Shown in pieces: positions 26,010 through 34,633 of a stretch of DNA of 64,000 bases (the stretch's first letter is position 1; every line of letters begins with the position of its first letter). The DNA is taken from contig OY970256.1 of the NCBI GenBank assembly GCA_963715565.1, forward strand, positions 744,001-808,000, given 5' to 3'. The DNA is from JACVRN01 sp963715565 (GTDB taxonomy: Bacteria; Acidobacteriota; Blastocatellia; Pyrinomonadales; Pyrinomonadaceae). Made by a program: the position numbers and the translations under genes. A model generated the notes under the pieces. The model ran no database searches. It saw nothing but the letters and a program-made list of their open reading frames with translations, and was not told the origin of the DNA.

Positions 26010-27761
26010 ATGCGATTCGACGTTGTACGCTCTCTCAAAGACCCGCGCACGCAGAGCGCAGGGAAGGCTCTGCTGTTGCTCGCGCTCGTCGTGTGGGCCA
26101 TGTCTACGGCGCAGGCTCAGAAGGTCACGGATTCATTAACGACGAACAGGCCGCAGACGGGCGCGGAGCAGAGCAGGAACGGCAACGTGAGGCAGCAGCC
26201 TTCGCAGAGCCGTAGCGTCACGGCCCTGCGCCGCAGCGAGACGCCGCAAGGCTCAAGGCTCTCGCTTATCTCCGACGGCACGCTCAACGATTACTCCGCC
26301 TACAGAATGGGCGACCGCTTCTTTATCATCATCCCGCGCGCGCGTGCGCCCGTCAGGCAATCCGGCTCGGGGCAGGGCTTTGAAGGGTTGCGCGTTGAGC
26401 CTAGGGGTAACGACCTGCTGCTCTCCTTTCGCGTGCCTGAAGGACGGAGCGCACGCGTCAGCCAGCGATTCAATAAGCTGGATATTCTTTTGGAATCCTC
26501 CGGCGCTTCAACTTCAGCTTCAAACAGCAACAACGATTCCGCCGACACGCGTAACAAAAACGCTAACAGGAACGAGGCTGAAGTGGAGGAAGCCGCCGCC
26601 GCATCAACGCCGGAAGTGGCGACAGCGGAAGTTGCTTCGACGGATGCAGCCGGAGATGCTTCCGCGCCCACAGGGCAGACGACCGCCAGCAACGAAACAG
26701 CACAGGCACAACAAGACCCTGCGTCTACGACTGCGCCGCCCGTAAATCCTGCTCCTGCGGGCGCGCCCGTGAGAACAGCCGGAGCAACGTCGCGGAACTG
26801 GTTTCCGATTCTGCTTTTGACAGTCCTCCTGCTGGCATTAATCGGTCTCCTCTGGTTCGGGCATTCCAGACAACAACAGGAGACCGCAGCGCATGATGTT
26901 GCCGCACAGGCCGGGACGACCTCTACGCTTGGGATTGAGGAGCGCTCCACGCTCGCTGCCAGTGAAGCTCTGCCCACGGAGCTTGATTCTTATTCGGTAG
27001 AAGAAACTGATGACGAGGAGGAAGACACGCTGGCGCTCGAAGAGGATTTGTTAAGCCAGAAAATTAAGGACAACTCCGAGATAGAGATTGATGATGAGAT
27101 GGAAGCTATTGATGACGCGTCCTTGATCGAAACGGTTGAGGCGGAAGAAACCGGCGCTGCTCTTGAGCAAGCTTCTTTGCAGGAAGAACTTCTAATTCAA
27201 GCAGACAGTAATATTGAACAGTTGACGGAGGCTGCGCCTCGTACAGGTGAGCTTGAAGCGGAAGCTGCGCTGGCCGATCTCAATGCTTCCCTGCTGTCTG
27301 ACCGTGATGCTTCCTTTGATGACCCGGCGGAGGAGGTGCGCAATCGTGCGGCGCGAGACCTTTATAATCAGCGTGCAGACCGCGTGGGCGCTTTCACCTC
27401 TGCGATTCGAGAAGCGGACACGGAGCGTCGTCGCAGGATTGGCGCGGCCATGTCTTCTTCGGGTGTTGCCGCAGAGTGCATAGGCCAGCTCACGGGCTCA
27501 AGCTCCGAGAACGCCATCGAAGCTTTCTCGCTCCTCTTCCTGATGTTGAAGGCGGGCGAAATCGAGCCGCTCCTGACGGCAGTTGCAAAGCATCCCGAAA
27601 CAGAAGTGAGGCTGGCCGTCGTGAGGCTTTTCGCGCTCAGCGAAAACGCAGAGTTGCTGCCGCTCCTGCGCCGCCTGAGCGCGCAGGGGGCGCTCCCCGT
27701 CGCCGTGCGCTCGGCCCTCAAACAGACCATCTACCAGTTAGGCAATCAGAACGGTGGCTAA
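26010..27761 (+). CDS. Single-pass membrane protein with acidic linker and HEAT-like C-terminal domain
   Basis: A 583-residue protein. An N-terminal signal ends near AMSTAQAQ and a ~100-residue beta-rich domain follows (DYSAYRMGDRFFIIIPRARA, GLRVEPRGNDLLLSFRVPEG). After a Ser/Thr/Ala/Glu-rich linker come a membrane helix (FPILLLTVLLLALIGLLWFG, ~residues 267-286), a strongly acidic stretch and a helical repeat domain (ETEVRLAVVRLFALSE, HEAT-like). The N-domain would be outside the cytoplasm and the HEAT part inside, so it may link an envelope signal to a cytoplasmic partner. No catalytic motif is seen. The gene follows the TPR activator by 188 bases on the same strand. Confidence 0.7.
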   Translation: MRFDVVRSLKDPRTQSAGKALLLLALVVWAMSTAQAQKVTDSLTTNRPQTGAEQSRNGNVRQQPSQSRSVTALRRSETPQGSRLSLISDGTLNDYSAYRMGDRFFIIIPRARAPVRQSGSGQGFEGLRVEPRGNDLLLSFRVPEGRSARVSQRFNKLDILLESSGASTSASNSNNDSADTRNKNANRNEAEVEEAAAASTPEVATAEVASTDAAGDASAPTGQTTASNETAQAQQDPASTTAPPVNPAPAGAPVRTAGATSRNWFPILLLTVLLLALIGLLWFGHSRQQQETAAHDVAAQAGTTSTLGIEERSTLAASEALPTELDSYSVEETDDEEEDTLALEEDLLSQKIKDNSEIEIDDEMEAIDDASLIETVEAEETGAALEQASLQEELLIQADSNIEQLTEAAPRTGELEAEAALADLNASLLSDRDASFDDPAEEVRNRAARDLYNQRADRVGAFTSAIREADTERRRRIGAAMSSSGVAAECIGQLTGSSSENAIEAFSLLFLMLKAGEIEPLLTAVAKHPETEVRLAVVRLFALSENAELLPLLRRLSAQGALPVAVRSALKQTIYQLGNQNGG

Positions 27762-27804
27762 ACTAATTGCGCTTGTCCTGCTGAGTTCTTTGCCGTACGG
27801 CTTT

Positions 27805-28812
27805 CTATTTGTAAGAGATAATCACCTGCTGCGGTGTCGGCGGGAGCTGGTGAAATTCGCTGCGGCTGAATCCGGCACGGCTGAACATCTTTTCGAACTC
27901 CGGAAAAGTATAAGCGTCTCCCTGCGGCGTGGAGCCGAGCATGATCAGGCTGAACATGGCCGAGGGCGGGGGCGAGATTCTATCTTCGTTGGGGACAAAC
28001 TCGACCGTCACGGCGCGCCCGTCTTTTTTGAGAGCATGGTGGACTTTGCGCAGCAACAGCTCGCAGGTTTCCGTGGAGAAGTGGTGTAGAAAATTGGTCA
28101 GCAACACCAGATCGTAGCCTTCACCAAAATCAACGTCGAAGGCGCTGCCAGCGATGGTGCTGTAGCGGTCTTCCACGCCCGCGTGCCGCGCATTCTCGCG
28201 GGCCACCTCAAGCACGTTGGGCCAATCCAGCGCGACAATCTCTGCGTTCGGGTTATCCAGCGCGACGGTGATGCCGTACATACCGTGGCCCGCTGCTATG
28301 TCAAGCACCTTGATTTTGCGTTCCTCCGGCCCTATCAACTTAGACATCAACTGTGCGGGCATAGACATCATCGGAGCCATCGCGCGAGCAAATTGAACCC
28401 ACACGGGATGCTCCGGCGCAACTGTTCCTTCATCCGGCAACACGGTTCCACCCTGCCGGACTGCTTCTGACAGGTGGTCAAAGCCGCGCGTCAACATGGG
28501 CGAGAGCAGGAACTCAATCGCGCCGCCCATGTAGGCCGGAGACCTACGGTCTAGAAACGCAGCCGAATCGGGAGAGAGGCTGTAGCCGTCGCTCGTTTTT
28601 GTGAGGAAGCCTATGACGCTCAGATAGTCGCAAAGAATCCGCGTGCCGCGCTCGCTCGCACGGCATCGTACAGCCAAAGCCTCTGGGGTGTGATGGTCTT
28701 CACCAATCGCTGTGAAGATGTCCAGCTCAATCGCGGCCTTGATGGCAGCCGAGCGCTGGTAAGCGTTAACCGTGTCGAAGAAAAGAACAGGCGAAGGTTG
28801 TGACGTCGTCAT
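27805..28812 (-). CDS. SAM-dependent O-methyltransferase (plant/bacterial OMT type)
   Basis: A 335-residue protein. An N-terminal winged-helix dimerisation domain (NAYQRSAAIKAAIELDIFTA) precedes a SAM fold with motif I KVLDIAAGHGMYGITVAL, motif II VALDWPNVLEVARENA, and LVLLTNFLHHFSTETCELLL. This layout is that of acetylserotonin/hydroxyneurosporene-type O-methyltransferases (PF00891). The substrate is probably a hydroxylated small molecule; neighbours do not reveal which. It converges with the preceding gene, with a 43-base gap. ATG start with GGAG nearby. Confidence 0.88.
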   Translation of the reverse strand: MTTSQPSPVLFFDTVNAYQRSAAIKAAIELDIFTAIGEDHHTPEALAVRCRASERGTRILCDYLSVIGFLTKTSDGYSLSPDSAAFLDRRSPAYMGGAIEFLLSPMLTRGFDHLSEAVRQGGTVLPDEGTVAPEHPVWVQFARAMAPMMSMPAQLMSKLIGPEERKIKVLDIAAGHGMYGITVALDNPNAEIVALDWPNVLEVARENARHAGVEDRYSTIAGSAFDVDFGEGYDLVLLTNFLHHFSTETCELLLRKVHHALKKDGRAVTVEFVPNEDRISPPPSAMFSLIMLGSTPQGDAYTFPEFEKMFSRAGFSRSEFHQLPPTPQQVIISYK

Positions 28813-28998
28813 GATGCTGCTGTCTCCGTGATGATTTCAGATTAGATTTTGATGAAAGCTTGCCGCTCATTGTATACAAGATAGCGCCCTTTTTACAGCC
28901 GGTTGAATCCGAGCTTTGCTTCCGGCAAAAGCAGTATTCGCGGAGACTCAATCCAACAATGTCGGATGGGATGTTGAGCCTGGAATCTCGACTGCTCA

Positions 28999-30567
28999 TT
29001 ATTTTCTTATCAGGTCGGCGGCTTTCTCTGCCAGCATGATGACGACGGCGTTCGGATTGCCGCCAACTATCTCGGGCATGATTGAAGCATCGACGACTCT
29101 CAAGCCTTCGACGCCGCGCACACGCAGCTCAGCATCTACGACGGCCATCGAGTCGTTGCCCATTTTGCATGTCCCGACCGGGTGGTAAATGGTTTCCACA
29201 GTGCTGCGTATGTGTTCCGTTATCTCCGCTTCCGTTTCTAGCTTCTCACACACAGCCGCGCCCCTGTATTCGGAGAGCGCCTTGGTGTGCGCCAGCTCCG
29301 TCGCGAGCTTGACGCCATCAACGAGCGTTCGCATGTCCGTCTCGCTTGCTAGATAGTTCGGCTCTATGGATGGCGGGTCGAAGGGATTGTTTGACTTGAT
29401 AGAAATGCGGCCACGGCTTTGCGGACGGATGAGCGTCGGCCCGATGGTAAAGCCGTGACCGTTTACGCGCGTGAAGCCGTGGTTCAGGTAATAGGCAGCG
29501 CCGAAGTGGAATTGCAGGTCGGGCGCAGGCAAACTCGCTTCGGTTTTGACGAACGCGCCCGCCTCCGCGACGTTCGACGAGAGCGGTCCTTTTTTGAAGA
29601 GCAGGTATTTGATGATGTTCCGTTTGGCCTCGGCTGTAGCGAGACTGACCGGGCGTGTGCAACCGTATGCGACCGCGATGAAGAGATGGTCCTGTAAGTT
29701 TCCGCCTACGCCCGGCAGGTCAATGACGGGCTGGATTCCAGCGCGCTCTAATTCATCAGGCGGCCCTATGCCGGAGAGCATCAGCAAGTGCGGCGAGTTG
29801 ACAGCGCCTCCGCTCAGGACGACTTCCCTCTTTGCTCTCGCCGTTTCCGTGCAGCCATCGAGCACATACTCGACACCGGCGGCGCGCTCCGCTTCTACAA
29901 TCAAGCGCGTTGCGTGCGCGTGTGTGCGAACCGTGAGGTTCGGGCGGCGCAAGGCGGGCTTGAGATAAGCGACGGCTGCGCTGCATCGCTTGCCGCCCTT
30001 CTGCGTCACCTGATAGAAGCCGAAGCCTTCCTGTTCGGCTCCGTTAAAATCTTCGTTCAAAGGATAGCCAAGCTCGCGGCCAGCTTCTACAAAGGAGCTT
30101 GAGAGCGGGTTTATTGAGCGCAGGTCCGCGACGTTGAGCGGGCCATTCGTGCCGTGATACTCGGACGGGCCGCGTTCCTGATGTTCCGCTTTACGGAAAT
30201 ACGGGAGCACATCATTGTAGCTCCAGCCTTCGTTGCCGAGGTCGCGCCATGCATCGTAATCAAGACGATGACCGCGTATGTAGATCATCGCGTTCATGGA
30301 GCTTGACCCGCCGAGCAACTTGCCGCGCGGCCAGTAGAGCGAGCGGTTATTCAATTCCGCTTGCGGCTCTGTGTAGTAGGCCCAATCCGACGTGCTTTTA
30401 AAGAGCTTGGCGAAAGCCGCAGGGATGTGGACTTCCTGCTGCTTGTCCGCTCCCCCGGCTTCTAATAGGAGCACCGTCGCGCGCGAGTCTTCCGTCAAAC
30501 GATGAGCCAGCACGCAACCGGCAGAGCCAGCCCCCACGACGACGTAATCATATTCCGGCACTTTCAA
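28999..30567 (-). CDS. GMC-family FAD-dependent oxidoreductase (choline-dehydrogenase-like)
   Basis: A 522-residue flavoprotein with the FAD motif YVVVGAGSAGCVLAHRL at the N-terminus, the first GMC signature around WPRGKLLGGSSSMNAMIYIR and the second around LSGGAVNSPHLLMLSGIG. The C-terminal catalytic part has YHPVGTCKMG and GNPNAVVIMLAEKAAD. It oxidises an alcohol to an aldehyde or beyond. It resembles BetA, but no betaine pathway neighbour is present, so the substrate is open. It starts with TTG preceded by GGGAG, 22 bases after the small secreted-protein gene. Confidence 0.9.
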   Translation of the reverse strand: MKVPEYDYVVVGAGSAGCVLAHRLTEDSRATVLLLEAGGADKQQEVHIPAAFAKLFKSTSDWAYYTEPQAELNNRSLYWPRGKLLGGSSSMNAMIYIRGHRLDYDAWRDLGNEGWSYNDVLPYFRKAEHQERGPSEYHGTNGPLNVADLRSINPLSSSFVEAGRELGYPLNEDFNGAEQEGFGFYQVTQKGGKRCSAAVAYLKPALRRPNLTVRTHAHATRLIVEAERAAGVEYVLDGCTETARAKREVVLSGGAVNSPHLLMLSGIGPPDELERAGIQPVIDLPGVGGNLQDHLFIAVAYGCTRPVSLATAEAKRNIIKYLLFKKGPLSSNVAEAGAFVKTEASLPAPDLQFHFGAAYYLNHGFTRVNGHGFTIGPTLIRPQSRGRISIKSNNPFDPPSIEPNYLASETDMRTLVDGVKLATELAHTKALSEYRGAAVCEKLETEAEITEHIRSTVETIYHPVGTCKMGNDSMAVVDAELRVRGVEGLRVVDASIMPEIVGGNPNAVVIMLAEKAADLIRK

Positions 30568-30589
30568 CCGCGATGCTCCCGTCTTCGGT

Positions 30590-30952
30590 TTAGTCCGCGA
30601 TGAAGCTTACTGTCTGGACGCGATAGCCCGCGCGCGTTCCGCCCGTGACGCGCATATTCACGCCGCCTCCTTCGTAGCGATAGAAACAGTCGTAGCCCGA
30701 GCCGCGTTTCTCGCACCCGTTAAACTCCCAGTCCGGCCCTGTCCATCTGGTTTTGAATACCTTGTTGACAGCAGACTGGGAAGCGACCGCGAGCGCCGCG
30801 CTACGGCGGTTGCGCTTCCAGGCGCTATAGAGACCACGGGCCGCAGCTTCCGCTGTAGAAGCTTTGCCTGCATGAAGCGCTAGAGCTTTGGGCAGGACGG
30901 ACGTTACGGGGACGAGCAACAACAGGGTTGCGATAACGAGAACTTTTTTCAC
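30590..30952 (-). CDS. Small secreted protein of unknown function
   Basis: A 120-residue protein with a signal peptide (KKVLVIATLLLLVPVTSVLP). The mature part contains a helical stretch (ARGLYSAWKRNRRSAALAVA) and a beta-like C-terminus with two cysteines (NGCEKRGSGYDCFYRYEGGG) that could form a disulfide outside the cytoplasm. GTG start with AAGGAA at good spacing. It probably shares a transcript with the GMC oxidoreductase gene 22 bases downstream. No family recognised. Confidence 0.65.
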   Translation of the reverse strand: MKKVLVIATLLLLVPVTSVLPKALALHAGKASTAEAAARGLYSAWKRNRRSAALAVASQSAVNKVFKTRWTGPDWEFNGCEKRGSGYDCFYRYEGGGVNMRVTGGTRAGYRVQTVSFIAD

Positions 30953-31277
30953 GATGTTTTTTCCTTCTTTTCGATGATCAAGAACATGGCGATGATGATT
31001 TTTCGGCGCGGCTGCTTTTATACTGCTTGTCGTTAGAAGTCAATATTATTTCTACGAAACAGTTTCGGTCATCAGCTCGTACTGTTGCCATGTCAGTAAC
31101 GCCTGCGGTCTCTACCATTACTTAATTGTCCGGGTACATTGCGGGCTGTTTGTAACAAAAGATCAGAACTGCGTCGTCTCGCCTTGGAAGATTAAACCGG
31201 GAGGATTTAATATCTCGTCGCACCCGCTGGTAAATTTCGCTGACTATCGAATTGGAGCTTCCGGAAATTTGAAACCC
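30953..31277. other. Divergent intergenic region, 325 bases
   Basis: This gap separates the minus-strand secreted-protein gene from the plus-strand aminotransferase gene, so it should hold two promoters. I see AT-rich tracts near 31020-31060 and TTTAATAT at 31206-31213. No strong -35/-10 pair, inverted repeat or conserved RNA structure stands out. Confidence 0.4.
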
Positions 31278-32444
31278 ATGAAAGCCAAACAACAACCAGA
31301 CATTCGAGCCATCACGCGGCTCGTCCCCCCGGGCGGCAATCTTGTGCAGGGACAAAGCGAGCTGGCGATTGACCCCGCGCTGGCGCGTGCGGCGGACCGC
31401 ATTATTTCCGCCAGCGGTAATCACTACAGCCCTGCGGAAGGGACGGACGAGCTACGCCGCGCCGTGGCGCAAAAAATTTCCGCCCTCAACGGCATAGAGG
31501 TTGACCCCGAAGCCAAGCCGCTTGAGCTTTTGATTACTCCCGGCGCGACCGGCGCGCTCGTGGCTATCGCCAAGGCACATCTACAGGGCACTACCGCGCT
31601 GGTCTTCGAGCCTTATTATCCATATCACCGTCGCATCATAGAGGAACTGGGCGGACGTGTGGCGACGCTGCCGCTGCACGCCGCGACGCTTGAGCTTGAC
31701 CGCGAGGAATTGCGCGCACGCTGCCGCGAGCTGAAAGACCGCTCGGACTTCCCCTTGCGCGCGATTATCCTCTGCACGCCTGCGAACCCGACCGGCAAAG
31801 TTTTTTCGGCGAGCGAAGTGGAAGCAATCGCGGATGCGTGCCGGGAGTTTGATCTGCTGTGCATCTCCGATGAAGTGTACGAGCATTACGTCGCCAACGA
31901 GGGCGGGCATCTCTCCATAGCCAAACATCCGGGCATGTGGGAGCGCACCATTACCGTCAATTCGTTTTCCAAGTCGTGGAACATCTCCGGCTGGCGGCTC
32001 GGCTATACCTACGGGCACGCGCCGCTCGTCGCTCCCTTGAACAATGCGAACAACGTCTTCTACGTCTGCTCGCCGACTCCGCTTCAACGCGCGCTCGCAG
32101 AAGTTTTGATGGCGCATCCGGAATACTATTCTGCTTTGCGCGCACGCTTCGCTGCTAAACGAGAGCGAGCAACAGGGGTTCTCAAGCAGCTCGGTTTTGA
32201 GATTTACGATTCCGGCTCGTCCTTCTACGTCTGGGCGCGCATCCCGCAAGGTTTCAGCGATGCCATGCAGCTCAACGAGGCGTTGATTAGAGAAGCCGGT
32301 GTGGCCGCAGTTCCCGGCAGCGCCTTTACGGACCGCGATGACTGGGACAACTACATGCGCCTCTGCATCGCGCGTGAAGATGAAGTCTTACGAAACGCCT
32401 TCGAGAGATTGGAGCACGCTCTCGCACCGATGCAGAAAATATGA
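31278..32444 (+). CDS. Class I/II PLP-dependent aminotransferase
   Basis: A 388-residue fold-type I aminotransferase. Features are SASGNHYSPAEGTDELRRA near the N-terminus, LLITPGATGALVAIAKA for PLP-phosphate binding, NPTGKVFSASEVEAIADAC, ISDEVYEHYV and the Schiff-base Lys232 in NSFSKSWNISGWRLGY, with a C-terminal MRLCIA arginine for the substrate carboxylate. It resembles aspartate/aromatic or methionine-type aminotransferases; the amino acid used is not clear. ATG at 31278 is favoured over a TTG three codons upstream because of ribosome-site spacing. Confidence 0.9.
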   Translation: MKAKQQPDIRAITRLVPPGGNLVQGQSELAIDPALARAADRIISASGNHYSPAEGTDELRRAVAQKISALNGIEVDPEAKPLELLITPGATGALVAIAKAHLQGTTALVFEPYYPYHRRIIEELGGRVATLPLHAATLELDREELRARCRELKDRSDFPLRAIILCTPANPTGKVFSASEVEAIADACREFDLLCISDEVYEHYVANEGGHLSIAKHPGMWERTITVNSFSKSWNISGWRLGYTYGHAPLVAPLNNANNVFYVCSPTPLQRALAEVLMAHPEYYSALRARFAAKRERATGVLKQLGFEIYDSGSSFYVWARIPQGFSDAMQLNEALIREAGVAAVPGSAFTDRDDWDNYMRLCIAREDEVLRNAFERLEHALAPMQKI

Positions 32445-32881
32445 GCGAGTTAACGGAGCGTGCGATGGAAACCGTAGACCAAACGCATGTGCTGGACCAC
32501 GCACACCTGCGCATTGCTCGCCCGACAGATCACATGACGGAGGTTATACGGTTTTATCACGATGGCTTAGGTCTAGATGTGCTCGGCTCGTTCGAAGACC
32601 ACGAAGGTTTTGACGGAGTCATGCTCGGGCGGCCCGGATGCTCTTATCATCTGGAATTCACACAAAGACGCGGGCATCGAGCGGGCCGCGCGCCGACGGA
32701 AGAAAACCTGCTCGTCTTTTATCTCCCGGACCATGACGAGTGGACACAAGTTGTCGAGAGGATGCGCGCGCACGGTTACGAGCCGGTGAAGTCTTATAAT
32801 CCCTACTGGGACGCGAAGGGCATCACGTTCGAGGACGCGGACGGTTATCGCGTCGTGTTGCAGCAAGCGGCGTGGCCTTGA
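32441..32881 (+). CDS. VOC-family (glyoxalase/dioxygenase fold) protein
   Basis: A 146-residue single-domain VOC protein. Candidate metal ligands are His in DHAHLRIARP, His/Glu in SYHLEFTQ, and Glu in ITFEDADGYRVVLQ; the fold motif FYHDGLGLDVLGSF is typical. Members include glyoxalase-like isomerases, extradiol dioxygenases and drug-binding proteins, so the reaction is open. The start overlaps the aminotransferase stop as ATGA, so the two genes are co-translated and probably act together. Confidence 0.82.
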   Translation: MSELTERAMETVDQTHVLDHAHLRIARPTDHMTEVIRFYHDGLGLDVLGSFEDHEGFDGVMLGRPGCSYHLEFTQRRGHRAGRAPTEENLLVFYLPDHDEWTQVVERMRAHGYEPVKSYNPYWDAKGITFEDADGYRVVLQQAAWP

Positions 32882-32917
32882 AAATCAAGCTCGTCTCAGG
32901 AGGAAGCTGTTTTAAAA

Positions 32918-33066
32918 GTCCCGTAGGGACGTGGATGTTTTTAGTTTAACGACCTCAATCGAGAATCAAGCTCCGTAGGAGCGTTATGTCGTGGATGCTC
33001 AACATGCCGCTCCTACGGAGCTTGATTTTTCAATGATGACAATCAAGCTATAAACGTCCTCTAAGA
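32918..33066. repeat. Nested hairpin repeat, type CTCCGTAGGAG, copy A
   Basis: The inner perfect inverted repeat has 20-base arms at 32964-32983 and 33008-33027 (AATCAAGCTCCGTAGGAGCG on the left). An outer weaker pair (GTCCCGTAGGGAC, TTTTTAG against CTATAAACGTCC) encloses it. The spacer AATGATGACAATCA is shared with copy B at 37301-37457. It lies between the VOC gene and the DUF2255 gene, both plus strand. Confidence 0.85.
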
Positions 33067-33080
33067 GGTGAGCGAACGGC

Positions 33081-33461
33081 ATGAAAGCAACGCGACGTTT
33101 CCCGAAGGATGTTCTGGCATCCATTCGCGACGGCAAGATACTTGGCATCCGTGCGGGCACAAAGCCGCACCGCTTTATAGGCATCTGGGCCGTGGTGGTG
33201 GAAGACCGCGTCTTCGTCCGTTCATGGAGCCTGAAAGAGCGAAGCTGGTATCGTACTTTTCTGGAAGAACCGCGCGGGACTATCAACGTTGACGGTCGTG
33301 AGATAGAAGTGCGCGCCGTGCAGACTAGAAGCGAGCGTTTGAAATCGGCTATTGATCGCGCGTACCTGGAGAAGTACAAGACTCCGGGCTCTATCAAGTA
33401 TGCACAGGATATGGGAGGCGCGAAATCCAGAGCGACGACCACCGAGCTAGTCCCGCTCTAA
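33081..33461 (+). CDS. DUF2255-family protein
   Basis: A 126-residue protein matching the DUF2255 pattern: FPKDVLASIRDGKILGIRAG at the start, IWAVVVEDRVFVRSW and RSWYRTFLEEPRGTI in the middle (a small split-barrel-like, flavin-reductase-type architecture), and AYLEKYKTPGSIKYAQDM near the end. The function is unknown; relatives are often linked to nitroreductase/flavin-dependent folds. ATG start with GAGGTGAG upstream. A terminator hairpin follows 20 bases after the stop. Confidence 0.82.
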   Translation: MKATRRFPKDVLASIRDGKILGIRAGTKPHRFIGIWAVVVEDRVFVRSWSLKERSWYRTFLEEPRGTINVDGREIEVRAVQTRSERLKSAIDRAYLEKYKTPGSIKYAQDMGGAKSRATTTELVPL

Positions 33462-33481
33462 TGATTCTCCATCAGAACTAC

Positions 33482-33507
33482 CCGTCGAACTCTTCGACGG
33501 TAATTTT
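33482..33507 (+). terminator. Rho-independent terminator after the DUF2255 gene
   Basis: CCGTCGAA-CTC-TTCGACGG forms a perfect 8-base stem with a 3-base loop (33482-33500), followed by TAATTTT. It lies 21 bases after the stop of the plus-strand gene. It separates this gene from the alpha/beta hydrolase gene. Confidence 0.7.
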
Positions 33508-33665
33508 CTTCATCAGCTCATCAATCCTTGCTCTTGAAGTAATACCGGCTACTTAGCTTCGTCAGCGCTATGAGAACATTTCCGGTTACTAATTTCAAAT
33601 CAGGTAAAAGCTTTGCTCAAGAGACGCGTCCTGAATAAATTTGAGAATCTGGGAGGGCCAGCCGA

Positions 33666-34439
33666 TTGCGTCTGAAGGCAGGCGGTCACGAACTGGAATA
33701 CGTCTGGCACGGGCCGCCTCCGGCTGATGCACCCACGCTCGTCTTTCTACACGAGGGGCTCGGGTGTGTCTCTATGTGGCGTGATTTCCCGCAGCGTGTA
33801 GCGGAAGCCACGGGCTGCGGCGCGCTCGTTTACAGCCGCGCAGGCTACGGCGAATCCGACAGAATATCGCTGCCCCGCCCCGTCTTCTTTATGCACGGCG
33901 AAGCTCTCATCACGCTTCCAGAGGTGATTGATGCGACCGGCGTGCGTGAAGCCGTCCTCGTCGGCCACAGCGATGGAGGCTCGATTGCATTGATTCACGC
34001 CGGAAGCGAGAAGGCACAGCAAGTGCGCGGTCTTGTGCTGGAAGCGCCGCACGTCTTTGTCGAAGACATCAGCGTCGAGAGCATAGCGCGTGCGGCGCAA
34101 AATTATGAACACGGAGATTTAAGGCGCGGCCTCATGCGTTATCACGGCGAGAATGTTGACTGTGCCTTTTGGGGCTGGAACAAAGTCTGGCTCGACCCGC
34201 AGTTTCGTTTGTGGAATATTGAAGAATACCTGCCGCGCATCACAAGGCCTGTGCTCGTCATTCAGGGAGAGGATGACGAGTATGGGACGCTCCGTCAGGT
34301 TGAAGCCATAGAGCGCGGATGCCGTGGAGATGTCGAGAGCCTGATTCTAGCCCGGTGCGGACATAGCCCGCATCGAGACCAACCGGAACGGACGCTCGAA
34401 GCCATCGTCTCGTTCGTCAAAGGGATTTTCAGAGAATAA
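33666..34439 (+). CDS. Alpha/beta hydrolase
   Basis: A 257-residue hydrolase. The oxyanion region is VFLHEGLGCVSMWRDFP and the nucleophile elbow is VGHSDGGS with Ser102. The acid is likely the Asp in IQGEDDEYGTL, and the catalytic His is in RCGHSPHRDQPE. The HEGLG oxyanion motif is common in esterases/hydrolases of the MhpC/BioH type. The start is TTG with GGGAGGG upstream at good spacing. Substrate unknown. It may be part of a unit with the TetR and AraC regulators downstream, though a hairpin repeat lies between. Confidence 0.88.
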   Translation: MRLKAGGHELEYVWHGPPPADAPTLVFLHEGLGCVSMWRDFPQRVAEATGCGALVYSRAGYGESDRISLPRPVFFMHGEALITLPEVIDATGVREAVLVGHSDGGSIALIHAGSEKAQQVRGLVLEAPHVFVEDISVESIARAAQNYEHGDLRRGLMRYHGENVDCAFWGWNKVWLDPQFRLWNIEEYLPRITRPVLVIQGEDDEYGTLRQVEAIERGCRGDVESLILARCGHSPHRDQPERTLEAIVSFVKGIFRE

Positions 34440-34440
34440 C

Positions 34441-34536
34441 TCACCGCAGAGACGCAGAGATGTCGCAGAGGAAGCGCAGAGAGAAAGAGTCAACTCTCTG
34501 CGTTAACTCCGCGCTCTCTCTGCGTCTCTGCGGTGA
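34441..34536. repeat. Hairpin repeat, type CACCGCAGAG, copy A
   Basis: Perfect 20-base arms at 34441-34460 and 34517-34536 (TCACCGCAGAGACGCAGAGA). The interior is itself rich in CGCAGAG and CTCTGCG and can extend the stem. It sits between the hydrolase gene and the TetR-gene promoter. Related copies are at 42571-42677 and 48114-48211. Confidence 0.85.
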
Positions 34537-34573
34537 AGTCTTATGTTGGCCCGCTAACGTCGCGTTCCAACTC

Positions 34574-34604
34574 TTGCCTAAAACGAACGTTCGTGCTATA
34601 TACT
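34574..34604 (+). promoter_or_regulatory. Promoter with overlapping palindromic operator for the TetR-type gene
   Basis: TTGCCT (34574-34579) and TATATA (34597-34602) are 17 bases apart, as for a sigma-70-type promoter. The 12-base perfect palindrome ACGAACGTTCGT (34583-34594) lies between them, where a TetR dimer would block RNA polymerase. The gene's TTG start is 30 bases downstream, with GGAG at 34623-34626. Autorepression is inferred. Confidence 0.6.
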
Positions 34605-34633
34605 CCGTAGCTTAAAATCATTGGAGACTCTTT

